In this document: piece by piece, positions 42,412-53,046 of the stretch
How the letters are laid out: each line of letters opens with the position of its first letter
How positions within the stretch are numbered: position 1 is the stretch's first letter
Assembly (NCBI GenBank): GCA_947462335.1
Contig: OX381720.1
Coordinates: 64,749,946-64,813,945, forward strand
Origin: Harmothoe impar
Taxonomy: Eukaryota > Annelida > Polychaeta > Phyllodocida > Polynoidae
Length of the DNA: 64,000 nt
Direction of reading: 5' to 3'
The notes under the pieces: generated by a model
The model's input: the letters and a program-made list of their open reading frames with translations, nothing else
Database searches by the model: none
What the model was told of the DNA's origin: nothing
Program-made: the position numbers and the translations under genes

Positions 42412-42506
<95 letters not shown>
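42412..42506. repeat. (AC)n microsatellite
   Basis: About 47 uninterrupted AC dinucleotides inside Element 2. Confidence 0.98.
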
Positions 42507-42507
<1 letters not shown>

Positions 42508-42737
42508 ACACCTGATGATCTCCACACGATGACCTGATTGCTCTTCCTAAAAAAAAAAATGCCCAACTCGATCTACCTACTCAACAGGGTTTCAGTGTAT
42601 AGCGTATTAGGGTTTTTCTGATGCGTATATTATATTGAGATTGATTTTCAACTTTTGTGATCAGTGGTTGGTCCTTAAAAGGACCGTTTGGTAGAGAGAG
42701 GGTCGCAGGGACCTTGCTGCTGAAGCGGAGGGCGTGG

Positions 42738-43091
42738 TCATAACGCGTGGCAGTCCTTCAGCAGCTCCTCCAGCACGGCGGGCGGTAAGCCTTCCTCCAT
42801 GCAGACTTGCTGCTTGACCTGCTCCACGCACCGGCGGATGAGTTGATCAGCGACGTTCTCGATCAGCTCATCCACCACACCCTCTGCTTCAGCAGCAGTC
42901 CGCTGTCTCTCCTCTCTCTGTAGCGAGGCTACGAACTGCTTCTCCACGGCCGCATCGATCATAGATCGAGAAACGGCCACGAAGTTCTGTCTCTCCGCCT
43001 CCTCTCTCTGTTGCACGGCTACGAATTCCTTCTCCACGGCCGCATCGATCATAGATCGAGAAACGGCCACGAAGTTCACTCCGTGAGCCAT
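42738..43091 (-). CDS. Small helical protein of Element 2 with an internal duplication
   Basis: 117 residues from the ATG at 43091 (AAAATGG, good context; only GTG lies farther upstream). Residues 6-35 and 36-64 are a duplicated unit: NFVAVSRSMIDAAVEKEFVA followed by Q/L-QREE, then the same with Q for E. It is strongly helical and charged, then continues into a non-repeated helical C-terminus (VVDELIENVADQLIRRCVEQVKQQV...LEELLKDCHAL). A TATA box (TATAAAAG, minus, about 43279-43286) lies roughly 190 bases upstream. I do not recognise the family; coiled-coil oligomerisation is plausible. The unbroken frame, start context and TATA box support a real gene. Confidence 0.6.
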   Translation of the reverse strand: MAHGVNFVAVSRSMIDAAVEKEFVAVQQREEAERQNFVAVSRSMIDAAVEKQFVASLQREERQRTAAEAEGVVDELIENVADQLIRRCVEQVKQQVCMEEGLPPAVLEELLKDCHAL

Positions 43092-43278
43092 TTTGTCGAA
43101 CTGACTTCCTAGCCACCTGAGAGATGCTGACGTCACACTATTTTCGACGACGCTATGACGCGCGCGAGGTAGACAGACGACGTCGTTTCACTTCCTTATT
43201 TGGAGTTTGGGATCTTTTGACACCGAAGTCATACCGTACGGTCGCGATAAAGCAACTAGTGTTGAAAAGCGTGCCGGT

Positions 43279-43286
43279 CTTTTATA
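43279..43286 (-). promoter_or_regulatory. TATA box upstream of the small helical protein
   Basis: TATAAAAG on the minus strand within CTTTTATAAGCGCC (plus). Confidence 0.45.
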
Positions 43287-43289
43287 AGC

Positions 43290-44349
43290 GCCGGAGTATA
43301 AGAGCCTCCAAATGTTTTTTCTCAAGCACTAAAATCGCGACTTTGAATAAGCGCCAGCGCCTGGCTTGTATATAGCTCCTGAGTAAGAACTTCACCGAAT
43401 TGAAAAGCCCTCCCTCAGAGCTCTTAATCGCGACAGTACGGTACAAATCTGATGTCAACCCGCGCCAAAAACAAAAAGGGTGTTCCGGTCACACGTACCT
43501 ACGACGAGCGACCTTCAGCTATCACCACGTGAAGAGTGGGAAATAAATTTTGTACGGCAAGAAAACTGAAAACTGATAACGATTCCATTAGATAAGTATT
43601 TGGTTCCAATCTATGGCGAGATATTTCCACCAAAGCGATTGATTTATATGTCTGTAAGGTTCAGCTCTCCAACACTCTCCAATGTCCGCCAGTGCACGAC
43701 GGTCGCCGCCCATCATTAGTCACAACTAAACTTCTGCTGGAGAGTGAGAGTTACGTTGAGTCTTGAGGTGCGCAGAGATACTATCTGCCGCAGCCTGATT
43801 TTAGTTCCACGCTATTTAGATAAACGCCCCATTTAAAATCTCTCTCTCGATCCTAGTAAAGGAAAAAAAAGGCTAGAGTTTATCATGGACGCGTCTCAGT
43901 TTTAGTCAAGCTGTAAAGTGAAGAACCAGAGCTTGTACATATTCCCACGTGAGGGGTGACCCCGCGGGGCGTTCAGTTAGTACTGAGTCTATACTCAAGG
44001 TCAAGTTCCACTCTCTAAACAGAGCTTTAGCGACTCTGTCATATAGACTAGACTGCGCGCGCGATTTTTTTTTTGCTGAAGCAGCTAATCGATGGAAGAG
44101 TAGAGAACAGGTGCTCGACCAAAAATCTGCTTCAGAGGCTTGTTATCAGGTATTAACAGTTAAATCAAAATATTTCAAAACATCCAGAAAAGCAGAATAA
44201 CATGTCCTACGGGCTACAGCCGGGCACTGACGAGCAGACGGCGCTGACGTCATTTCAATCAGGTCACAGGGCTCTTTAGACACCTTTTCTGTAAGACCCG
44301 TCTCATACCTTAGTATATAATACCGTAAACACCGGTGATTAGTATATGA
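43290..44349. other. Element 2 interior without supported gene
   Basis: Short frames only, none with convincing composition and start. Confidence 0.4.
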
Positions 44350-44419
44350 TCACATTGGCAGTCGCGGATCCACGAAGAGGCTGAATAAGCCTCGAGCGGA
44401 CCCGCCACTTGCAATGTGA
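44350..44419 (+). ncRNA. Pre-miRNA-like hairpin in Element 2
   Basis: A 70-base segment folds into one stem. The outer 22-base arms (TCACATTGGCAGTCGCGGATCC and GGACCCGCCACTTGCAATGTGA) pair at 18 of 22 positions with small internal mismatches. An inner stem GAGGCT-GAATA-AGCCTC caps it. Length and mismatch pattern are like animal microRNA precursors; expression is unknown and the reverse strand would fold too. Confidence 0.45.
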
Positions 44420-45329
44420 CATAATCTTACCATGCGCTTTTGTTTTGTTTTTGTTTCTATTTACAACAGCAAACATTTCAAACAACCTATTGTTTTTTTT
44501 TAAAATGATGAAAAATCAGCCCAAAAAAAAAAAGTAAACATTTTAGAGCTAAATTTGTGGAGGATAGCCGGACATGCTGATGTCACTAGACCCCTAAATT
44601 CGATATGGTGACATGGGCATTTTCTTAAAATTCGATACGACGACACGGGCACGGACATCTAAGTGACATGGGACATGTGGCATTTCTTGAGTCCCACATG
44701 TGCCATGGACCATAGTGACATGAGGAAAAAAAAAAATGTTCAAAGAGTGCATCAGAAAAGTGCCATTTCAAGCCTAAACATTTCGCCAAATTTTTTTTTC
44801 TCTTGGATGGTACTCGGCTTTGCAGTGTCTGGGTCCTTAAAAATGTACCAGAATGCTCAAATTCGGGTTCTAAATATTTTCAAAAAAACGTTTTCTCCCT
44901 TAGTGACGTGTGACATGGGCATTTCTTAAATTCGACATACGGCTGCATGGGGAGGACCCACCCGTCAAGGGCCCCATGATGACTCATACCCGCCGCGTTC
45001 AAACTAGCGTGGTGGTTATAGGTAGACCTTCTTTCAGTATCCACGTGACCAGATCCATCGCCGTCTCTTGAGCAACAGTAACCGAGGTAACTAGGGTTAT
45101 TGTTATCCGGGCCGTAAGACGACAGTCTAAGACGGTGTGTGGTCGCGTTTTGCTCTCCCTAATACTCTAATTCAAGTCGAGTTACCGCTAACCCCTACAA
45201 AAAGAGGGTCATTTGTGTAATTCAAAAGTCGTTCCTTTGTTAGCAATGAGGGGGTCGTTCTATTCATTGATTTTTTTTTTTTTTTTTTTTTTTGTTTACA
45301 ACAACAAGTCAAAGTACAGTCAATCAACC
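44420..45329. other. Element 2 interior without supported gene
   Basis: Contains AAATTCGATACGACGACACG-type motifs (44595-44650, 44925-44945) and homopolymer A/T runs; no gene supported. Confidence 0.4.
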
Positions 45330-45367
45330 GAGATCCTTTCTACTCCGTGGGGGTGTAGAAGGATCTC
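45330..45367. repeat. Hairpin near the Element 2 right end
   Basis: GAGATCCTTTCTAC and GTAGAAGGATCTC pair with a single T bulge around an 11-base loop. Confidence 0.75.
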
Positions 45368-45565
45368 CCCCCTGAGGTTACAAAGTCACCTCTTTATTTA
45401 AAGGGTTACGAGTCGCAAAGTCGCTTTCGCTTTCGCTTACAAGTCACAAAGTCGCATGAAATATTCAAGTCAAAAAGTCAAATTCATCAACTATCAGCAC
45501 AGTCGTTTGAAAAGCATCAAGTCACCGAAAAACTCCTCTACAGTCACCTCCGACTCGCCTCCTCC

Positions 45566-45587
45566 CTACCCCCCTAAAGGGGGGTAG
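45566..45587. repeat. Hairpin preceding the C-rich tract of Element 2
   Basis: CTACCCCCC-TAAA-GGGGGGTAG, with flanking CCTC/GAGG extending the stem. It occupies the place of the 42-bp palindrome in Element 1. Confidence 0.8.
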
Positions 45588-45647
45588 AGAGGAAGCGATT
45601 CTCTAGAGATCAGATAATTTTTTTTTTTCTCTCGAGCAGACCCCAAA

Positions 45648-45765
45648 GGCCCCCCTCCCCCCCAAGTGCCCGCCCACCCCATAAATAGTGCCCCCCTCCC
45701 CCCCTCCCCTCCCCATGCATCTTAAAGTGCCCCCCTCCCCCCCTCCCCTCCCCTCGCCCCTTATA
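45648..45765. repeat. C-rich subterminal tract of Element 2
   Basis: C5-C7 runs separated by T, with GTGCCCCCCTCCCC and ATGCATCTTAAA, as in Element 1 at 31115-31275. Confidence 0.75.
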
Positions 45766-45784
45766 GAAGCCTCCCATTAGCTAG

Positions 45785-46320
45785 TCCAAGTCATGTGACC
45801 AAAAGGGAAGCGTAGTCTGTCTATTGTCTATATTATGCAAATGAGGGAGGGGGTCAAGTCACGTGACCAAGGGGGTGTGGCTTATTCTCTAAATAAAGAG
45901 CGCTTCCGGTCACGTGACCAAGAGGGTGTGGTCCTATTATGCAAATGAGGGGGTCACGTGATCCATGATTATGCAAATGAGGGAGTCACCTGACCAAATG
46001 GAAGCCACTGATTGGCTGGTGATCAAAGGGGCGTAGTCTACTATGCAAATGAGGGGGTCACGTGATCAAGGGGGCGTGGTCTATTATGCAAATGAGGGGG
46101 TCACGTGGGAGTCACGTGACCAAATTGCGGCCCTGATTGGCTGGTGATCAAGGGGGCGTGGCCTATTACGTAATTATGCAAATGAGGGGGCGTGGCCTAT
46201 TACGTAATTATGCAAATGAGGGGGTCACGTGACCAAATGGAGGCCTCTGATTGGCTGCAGGTCGATTGAGTAATAAACAGTACTTAACTATAGTCCCGTT
46301 CCGATACATACTATACTACT
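45785..46320 (-). repeat. Element 2 right terminal inverted repeat
   Basis: Mirror and mosaic of the left TIR, with seven TATGCAAAT octamers, TTACGTAA, GGGCGTGG, GTCACGTGACC and CTGATTGGCTG. The last ~100 bases match both Element 1 ends. Confidence 0.85.
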
Positions 46321-46326
46321 CATAGT

Positions 46327-47544
46327 GTATGGGGGCCTGGTGACTGCCTAAACCTCACCGACAATTCCACCATCAGAACTAACATGGCCGCAAAGATGCA
46401 ACCAACCAGCATTATGGATCATTCAGCTGGTCCCTGAGAAGACTTGTCACACACTGAGCACTCCAGGATTGTCACAAAGTACAAACTACACTGGGTACCG
46501 GGCAGTGAGATACAAATAACATTGTCTACATGGAGGGGTGCGCCGTTATTGACAAACTTATCTCTGTCTTGTATAACCCTTTGTGGATGCTGTAAGCATA
46601 TTCCCTTAAACAACATCCCAGCTTACAAAAATACATTATTATACATCAAAATGACGTTTTAAACATCATATAACGTCTTGCCATAATAGGAGCCATAGGG
46701 GGACGTTATATAGCGTTGTATAACGTCTTTTGTTTTCTGGGATGTGTTGTCATGGTATACACAGCACTCTGCCGCCCTAAAAGGGTTAAAGATGCGTCAT
46801 GCACACAGTAGGCCAAACAGAAGACAGTATGTTTAGCTAACCCGGTCCAGGCCAATGTTATAACATTCATACTTTAACGTTCAACCATATATAATATATT
46901 ACATCGTTTTTTGAATGAAATGGAATTACGTGTGAGGATTTAGTATCCTCAATCGACATCTATAATGCAATTCACCTGAAAAGAAGCTAAAAAATAATGC
47001 TTTTGTTCATTCACATTCCACAGCTATGAAAACCTGATGAAAGACACATTAGATACATTCAATTTGATGTGTCCTAGACATAGCTCCAACATATCTGGGC
47101 CAAATAATTGACAAATATGTTTTTTCTTCGGAATTACATTAACGTTGAATCAATGTTGAATCAAAATTGAATCTACATTTAAAACCATTTGTTGATTCAA
47201 TGTTCTGTGCCCACTGGGAAAGAGCCTGATTATTGCACTGATCTATTCGTTCATAATGTTTTGACATTTTCTGTTGAAACAGATAATTCATGTTCATTTT
47301 GTTTGTGTTGGTTTTCATTTATCGATCCTACTTTGAACTCCAATATAGTAAAGACAATCTAATCTTCCAGTAGCCTTACCTCTGCTGGCAGGTGTAAAGT
47401 GTAAGTGTTGTGAAGTACGGGGGGTCCTCCTCTGGTCTTCAACAGACAATGTTATCTTAAGGAACTCTCACCTTTACAGTGGCCCAGGAGGGTCAAATAT
47501 TTTTGTGAATTTTGAAATTTCAAATTTACTTCAACTTGCACAAA
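46327..47544. other. Non-coding spacer right of Element 2
   Basis: No gene supported. ATAACGTC motifs in both orientations at 46665-46735 suggest a small decayed inverted-repeat element. Confidence 0.45.
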
Positions 47545-47770
47545 ATCAACTTGAGTTGAAAGTGAAAACTCTAACTTCAACCATTTACTGTCACCTGTCA
47601 ACTGTCAATTCAAGTAAAGCAACTTGTGACTGCTATCTTTCAACACTACATTAAACCAAAAACAATACAAATGTCAAAGTTGAAAGTGAAAACTCCAACT
47701 TCAGTCACTTACTGTCAACTGTCAAGTGTCAATTCAGGAACAACAGTTTGTGACAGGTATCTTTAAGCAC
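47545..47770. repeat. Tandem duplication of about 140 bp
   Basis: GTTGAAAGTGAAAACTCYAACTTC...TACTGTCA and TTGTGACNGSTATCTTT blocks occur twice (about 47555-47650 and 47690-47770). Confidence 0.7.
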
Positions 47771-47774
47771 TGAA

Positions 47775-49056
47775 GTTCGCTCCATGTATCCTATGAATGC
47801 TATCAAATCTCAATAAAGTATCAATCAAGTGCCAATCAAGTCTCAATTGAGTGCTAATCAAGTGTCAATCAAGTGCCAATCAAGGGCTCAATCAGGTGTC
47901 AATCAAGTGCCAATCAAGTCCCAGTCAAAAGCTCAATCAAGTGTCAATCAAGGGCCAATCAAGTACCAATCAAGTGTCAATCACATGCCAATCAAGGCTC
48001 AATCAAGTGTCAATTAAGTGCAAATCAAGTGCCAATTAAGGCTCAATCAAGTGCCAATCAAGTCTCAATTGAGTGCTAATCAAGTGTCAATCAAATGCTA
48101 ATCAAGGGCTCAATCAGGTGTCAGTCAAGTGCCAATCAGGTGTCAATCAAGTGCTAAGCAAGTCCCAGTCAAGGGCTCAATCAAGTGTCAATCAAGGGCC
48201 AATCAAGTACCAATCAAGTGTCACTCAAGTGCAAATCAAGTGTCAATCAAATACCCATCAAGTGTCAATCAAGTGGCAATCAAGGGCTCAACCAAGTGCC
48301 AATCAAGGACCAATCAAGTATCAATCAATTACCAATCAAGTGCCAATCAAGTACCAATCAAGTGTCAATCAAGTGTCAATCAAGGGCTCAATCAAGTGCC
48401 AATCAAGGACCAATCAAGTATCAATCAAGTGCCAATCAAGTTCCAATCAAGTGCCAATCAAATGCCAATCAAGTCTCAATCAAGTCTCAATTAAGTCTCA
48501 ATCAAGTGCCAATCAAATCCAAAAATTATGGCACTTGATTGAGACTTGATTGGTACTTTGATTGGTACTTGATTGGTACTTGATTGGTACTTGATTGGCC
48601 CTGGATTGAGTCCTCGATTGGCACTCGATTGACACTTGATTGAGCCTTGACTGAGCCTTGATTGGCACTTGATTGAGATTTGATTGGCACTTGAATGAGC
48701 TCTTGATTGGTACTTGATTGGCATTTGATTGAGACTTGATTGGTACTTGATTGAGCCTTAATTGAGACTTGATTGGCACTTGATTGACACTTGATTGATT
48801 CTTGATTGGTACTTGATTAGCCCTTGATTGGCCCTTGATTGGCCTATGAATGAGCCCTTGATTGGCACTTAATTGACACTTGATTGGCACTTGATTGACA
48901 CTTGATTGGCACTTGATTGGTTCTTGATTGAGGCCTTGATTGGCACTTGATTGAGCCCTTGATTGGCACTTGATTGGCACTCGTTTGAGACTTGATTGGC
49001 ACTTGATTGATACTTTATTGAGACTTGATAGCATTCATAGGATACATGGAGCGAAC
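47775..49056. repeat. Foldback element: inverted arrays of an 11-bp unit
   Basis: The outer ends are exact inverted repeats (GTTCGCTCCATGTATCCTAT left; its complement at about 49025-49056). Inside, 47815-48525 is an array of CAATCAAGTGC-type units (10-12 bp, final bases varying GTGC, GTCT, GTGT, GGGCT). From 48535 to 49025 the complementary array GATTGGCACTT runs the other way, with a centre near 48530. Transcription would give a long imperfect double-stranded RNA. Frames open through the repeats are not genes. Confidence 0.9.
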
Positions 49057-49332
49057 TCTTGTGGGTTAGAGTCCTGCTTTCTCCAGATGATTTCTCTGGG
49101 ACCGTTACACTTGTGTTGAATACCGTTAATAGGATCTTCTATCCATGCAAACACCTTAGAAAGCTAGGTCGCAAAATACTCAATGGAATACAATGTATGA
49201 ATATGAATGGAAAAGCATACATATGTGAATATTGATCACAAGTATATTACACACCAAACCAACCTGACTCCACTTACATGCTTTTATACAAACCTGGTGT
49301 CACCTCATCATTCCTTTCCCCCATCTCCCCTA
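49057..49332. other. Non-coding spacer
   Basis: Nothing supportable seen. Confidence 0.4.
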
Positions 49333-49456
49333 CCCTCCCCCTCCCCCTCCCCCTCCCCCTCCCCCTCCCCCTCCCCCTCCCCCTCCCCCTCCCCCTCCCC
49401 CTCCCCCTCCCCCTCCCCCTCCCCCTCCCCCTCCCCCTCCCCCTCCCCCTCCCCCC
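49333..49456. repeat. (CCCCCT)n microsatellite
   Basis: About 20 hexanucleotide units. The minus strand (GGGGGA)n is strongly quadruplex-prone. Confidence 0.97.
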
Positions 49457-50010
49457 AGTAATATCACAATGATAGGCTATCTGGTAGTCATCATCATCAA
49501 TAATGGAATGGAGGTGCTGTTATCAAAAATGCTAATTAACTTGTTATCATTATAAGTATCAACCTCTTCTGTTATCCAATGGAATCAAATGTAATTGTAT
49601 TCATACTTTTACGTTTCTTGAAATCAGCAGAATAAAAACCTTGCAAAATGTATGGAATTGAATTGAATTGAATTGTCCTACTGTTATTGAGGATAACTAA
49701 AGCAGGCGAATCATGAAAGACGGTGTATACAGACTTGACTATAGTAGGCCTTGTCTGTTTAACTCCATGTGTATGGAGATCACCAAGCTGCATGTTGTAT
49801 TGTGTTAGCTACATACTTAGTGTGAATGGTATAGGCAGGGACCTCCTGCTGTGGTGCTGTCTGATACTCATACATCACCTCCTGGGCTCTGTGTGGGGGA
49901 CAGAGACTTAGAACCATGCCAAATGTACTTCTAGTATACTCCATTGTGAGGTCTATGTAGGAGGTATTAACCCTGTAAGGTCAGCACAGTGCTTTAATGT
50001 GCCATCACCA
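49457..50010. other. Non-coding spacer
   Basis: Nothing supportable seen. Confidence 0.4.
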
Positions 50011-50222
50011 TACTGTAAAGGTATTATATTTCGCGCTGTACATATTTCTGCGGATTTCACGAATTAAAAAAATCCACAAAAATATGTTCAGAGCGAAAAT
50101 GTAACCAATAGAGCTCTGTAACTACCACCCTGCAAAATCCATGAATTCAAATTCCAGCGAAATTGGATTTCTTAGCAATTCTGCAAAAATTTATACAAGC
50201 GAAAATATCTAGGTTTACAGTA
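50011..50222. mobile_element. Short MITE, same family as 12718-13176
   Basis: Ends TACTGTAAAGGTA / TAGGTTTACAGTA with TTTCGCGCTG and AGCGAAAAT motifs inside. Confidence 0.65.
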
Positions 50223-50375
50223 TATCACCATCATGGTGCATAAATACAGCTGAGGCAGGAAACTCTCCAGTTTAACTCAATCCTGGTTTGATACAGTTCT
50301 GAAGGATGTGCAGTGTCAGTGAGTTACTCCCTGGGACTGGTGCATGATGGTGGCAACATTCAGGCAACATGCCGT

Positions 50376-50527
50376 CCTTAAAGGGTTAACTGAGTATAAG
50401 TTAGGACACCTAAGGCTACCAGACGTAAACAGGGATATACACATAAAGACAGCAGGCTGTCCTTAAAGGGTTAACTGAGTATAAGTTGGGACAACTAAGG
50501 CTACCAGACATAAACAGGGATATATGC
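50376..50527. repeat. Direct duplication of about 75-80 bp
   Basis: GTCCTTAAAGGGTTAACTGA...CTACCAGACRTAAACAGGG occurs twice in tandem. Confidence 0.8.
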
Positions 50528-50829
50528 GTTTTCAGATCTCTTGGAGGGTAGAGGCGACACGTCAGTACCGACTCTTCTTACAGTTAGAGAAATTGTCACT
50601 TTGTGACGACCCGCTGTTCTGCTGGTAGACGACTAAGGAGTCCTTGTGACATTGTGACCTGTGACCCACTATTCTACTGGTAGATGACTTGTGACCCATG
50701 ACCTTGTGACCCCTCGCTGTTCTCAGGAGGGTGTGAAGGCAGAGCAGGTAGGTGGCCGTACAGCTGAATATTTAGGGAGTAGGGTAGATAATAAGTCTAT
50801 ACCCTTCACAGGCATGTATGTGTAGCCTG

Positions 50830-53046
50830 TGTGTCCTGCTGTTCACGTTTACCTGTAGGCGTGACTCAGCAGGACTTGAACCCGTACCCTGCTGTTCACG
50901 TTTACCTGTAGGCTGTCAGCAGGACTTGAACCCGTTCCCTGCTGTTCACGTTTACCTGTAGGTGTGACTCAGCAGGACTTGAACCCGTACCCTGCTGTTC
51001 ACGTTTACCTGTAGGCGTGACTCAGCAGGACTTGAACCCGTACCCTGCTGTTCACGTTTACCTGTAGGCTGTCAGCAGGACTTGAACCCGTACCCTGCTG
51101 TTCACGTTTACCTGTAGGCGTGACTCAGCAGGACTTGAACCCGTACCCTGCTGTTCACGTTTACCTGTAGGCTGTCAGCAGGACTTGAACCCGTACCATG
51201 CTGTTCACGTTTACCTGTAGGCTGTCAGCAGGACTTGAACCCGTACCCTGCTGTTCACGTTTACCTGTAGGCTGTCAGCAGGACTTGAACCGGTACCCTG
51301 CTGTTCAAGTTTACCTGTAGGCGTGACTCAGCAGGACTTTAACCCCTACCCTGCTGTTCACGTTTACCTGTAGGCTGTCCTGTTTGGCAACCGCTGCCCA
51401 TATGCGCGGGCCCGGGCCTTCTTGCTGGTGGTCTTGCATGGGATCCCTCCTCAGTGAACCAGGTCTGAGATATCAAAGGCCGTGGTTTGTCTGGCCCTGC
51501 CTACTATGGTACTAGCCCAGGTATGTAGGCCAGGCAAATAAAAGAACACTTGCTATCCTTCGAAAAGAGTAGGGGACGTGCCCCAGTAGCGGTTTTCTCC
51601 CTCACCTCATAGATGCGGTCATTCATTTAATAGATTCGATCATCCATAGATGCGGTCACTGCTGTATTGGGCAAGCAGCATATAAATATCTGTCCTACTA
51701 CTGCAAGGCAGACTACCACTATTTGTGGATGACTCCTTGCCAACTTGAGATGTCCCGTGAGGTACTTAGTGTACGTCTGGACGTTAAACAAATCAATCAA
51801 TCAATCAATTAATCAATGTAGGCTGTCAGCAGGACTTGAACCCATACCCTGCTGTTCACGTTTACCTGTAGGCTATCAGCAGGACTTGAACCCATACCCT
51901 GCTGTTCACGTTTACCTGTAGGCTATCAGCAGGACTTGAACCCGTACCCTGCTGTTCACGTTTACCTGTAGGCTATCAGCAGGACTTGAACCCGTACCCT
52001 GCTGTTCACGTTTACCTGTAGGCGTGACTCAGCAGGACTTGAACCCGTACCCTGCTGTTCACGTTTACCTGTAGGCTGTCAGCTGGACTTGAAACCGTAC
52101 CCTGCTGTTCACGTTTACCTGTAGGCGTGACTCAGCAGGACTTGAACCCGTACCCTGCTGTTCACGTTTACCTGTAGGCGTGACTAAGCAGGACTTGAAC
52201 CCGTACCCTGCTGTTCACGTTTACCTGTAGGCTGTCAGCAGGACTTGAACCCGTACCCTGCTGTTCATGTTTACCTGTAGGCTGTCAGCAGGACTTGAAC
52301 CCGTACCCTGCTGTTCACGTTTACCTGTAGGCTGTCAGCAGGACTTGAACCCGTACCCTGCTGTTCACGTTTACCTGTAGGCTGTCAGCAGGACTTGAAC
52401 CCGTACCCTGCTGTTCACGTTTACCTGTAGGCTGTCAGCAGGACTTGAACCCGTACCCTGCTGTTCACGTTTACCTGTAGGCGTGACTCAGCAGGACTTG
52501 AACCCGTACCCTGCTGTTCACGTTTACCTGTAGGCTGTCAGCAGGACTTGAACCCGTACCCTGCTGTTCACGTTTACCTGTAGGCGTGACTCAGCAGGAC
52601 TTGAACCCGTACCCTGCTGTTCACGTTTACCTGTAGGTGTGACTCAGCAGGACTTGAACCCGTACCCTGCTGTTCACGTTTACCTGTAGGCGTGACTCAG
52701 CAGGACTTGAACCCGTACCCTGCTGTACACGTTTACCTGTAGGTGTGACTCAGCAGGACTTGAACCCGTACCCTGCTGTTCACGTTTACCTGTAGGCATG
52801 ACTCAGCAGGACTTGAACCCGTACCCTGCTGTTCACGTTTACCTGTAGGCTGTCAGCAGGACTTGAACCCGTACCCTGCTGTTCACGTTTACCTGTAGGC
52901 GTGACTCAGCAGGACTTGAACCCGTACCCTGCTGTTCACGTTTACCTGTAGGCGTGACTCAGCAGGACTTGAACCCGTACCCTGCTGTTAACGTTTACCT
53001 GTAGGCGTGACTCAGCAGGACTTGAACCCGTACCCTGCTGTTCATT
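50830..53046. repeat. Minisatellite of 44-50 bp hairpin units with B-box-like core
   Basis: About 35-40 units of CAGCAGGACTTGAACCCGTA CCCTGCTGTTCACGTTTACCTGTAGGC followed by TGT or GTGACT (two length classes). Each unit has the 7-bp inverted repeat CAGCAGG / CCTGCTG. The enclosed loop contains, on the minus strand, GGGTTCAAGTCC, a match to the RNA polymerase III B-box and tRNA T-loop. It is interrupted by a SINE at 51380-51816. Confidence 0.92.
51380..51816 (+). mobile_element. SINE-like retroposon inserted in the minisatellite
   Basis: A 437-bp insert ending in a simple tail (AATC)n, flanked by the 11-bp duplication TGTAGGCTGTC (51369-51379, 51817-51827). The 3' part reads GTACGTCTGGACGTTAAACA before the tail. 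No A/B box is obvious at its 5' end. A tail plus long target duplication indicates LINE-machinery retroposition. Confidence 0.75.

Larger units (their letters stand above)
36847..46320. mobile_element. Element 2: second Polinton-type element sharing ends with Element 1, no polymerase
   Basis: A complete 9,474-bp element with the same terminal ~100 bp as Element 1 (AGTAGTATAGTATGTATCGG to GGTCACGTGACC) at both ends, flanked by the 6-bp duplication CATAGT (36841-36846, 46321-46326). The inner TIR differs: instead of ETS/CRE sub-repeats it has ATTTGCAT octamers. It encodes an Ala-rich protein and a small helical protein on the minus strand, plus a large non-coding part with hairpins, a 3.5-copy ~400-bp repeat and an (AC)n tract. 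No polymerase, integrase, capsid or ATPase is seen. It is probably dependent on Element 1-type functions in trans. Confidence 0.85.

Noticed and set aside
43949..44200. 83-residue frame in Element 2
   Set aside because: No ATG at its start and no promoter; composition is not convincing, although a spliced exon cannot be excluded.
47829..49034. Gln/Ser/Asn-rich open frames in the foldback
   Set aside because: Produced by the 11-bp repeat in all frames of both arms.
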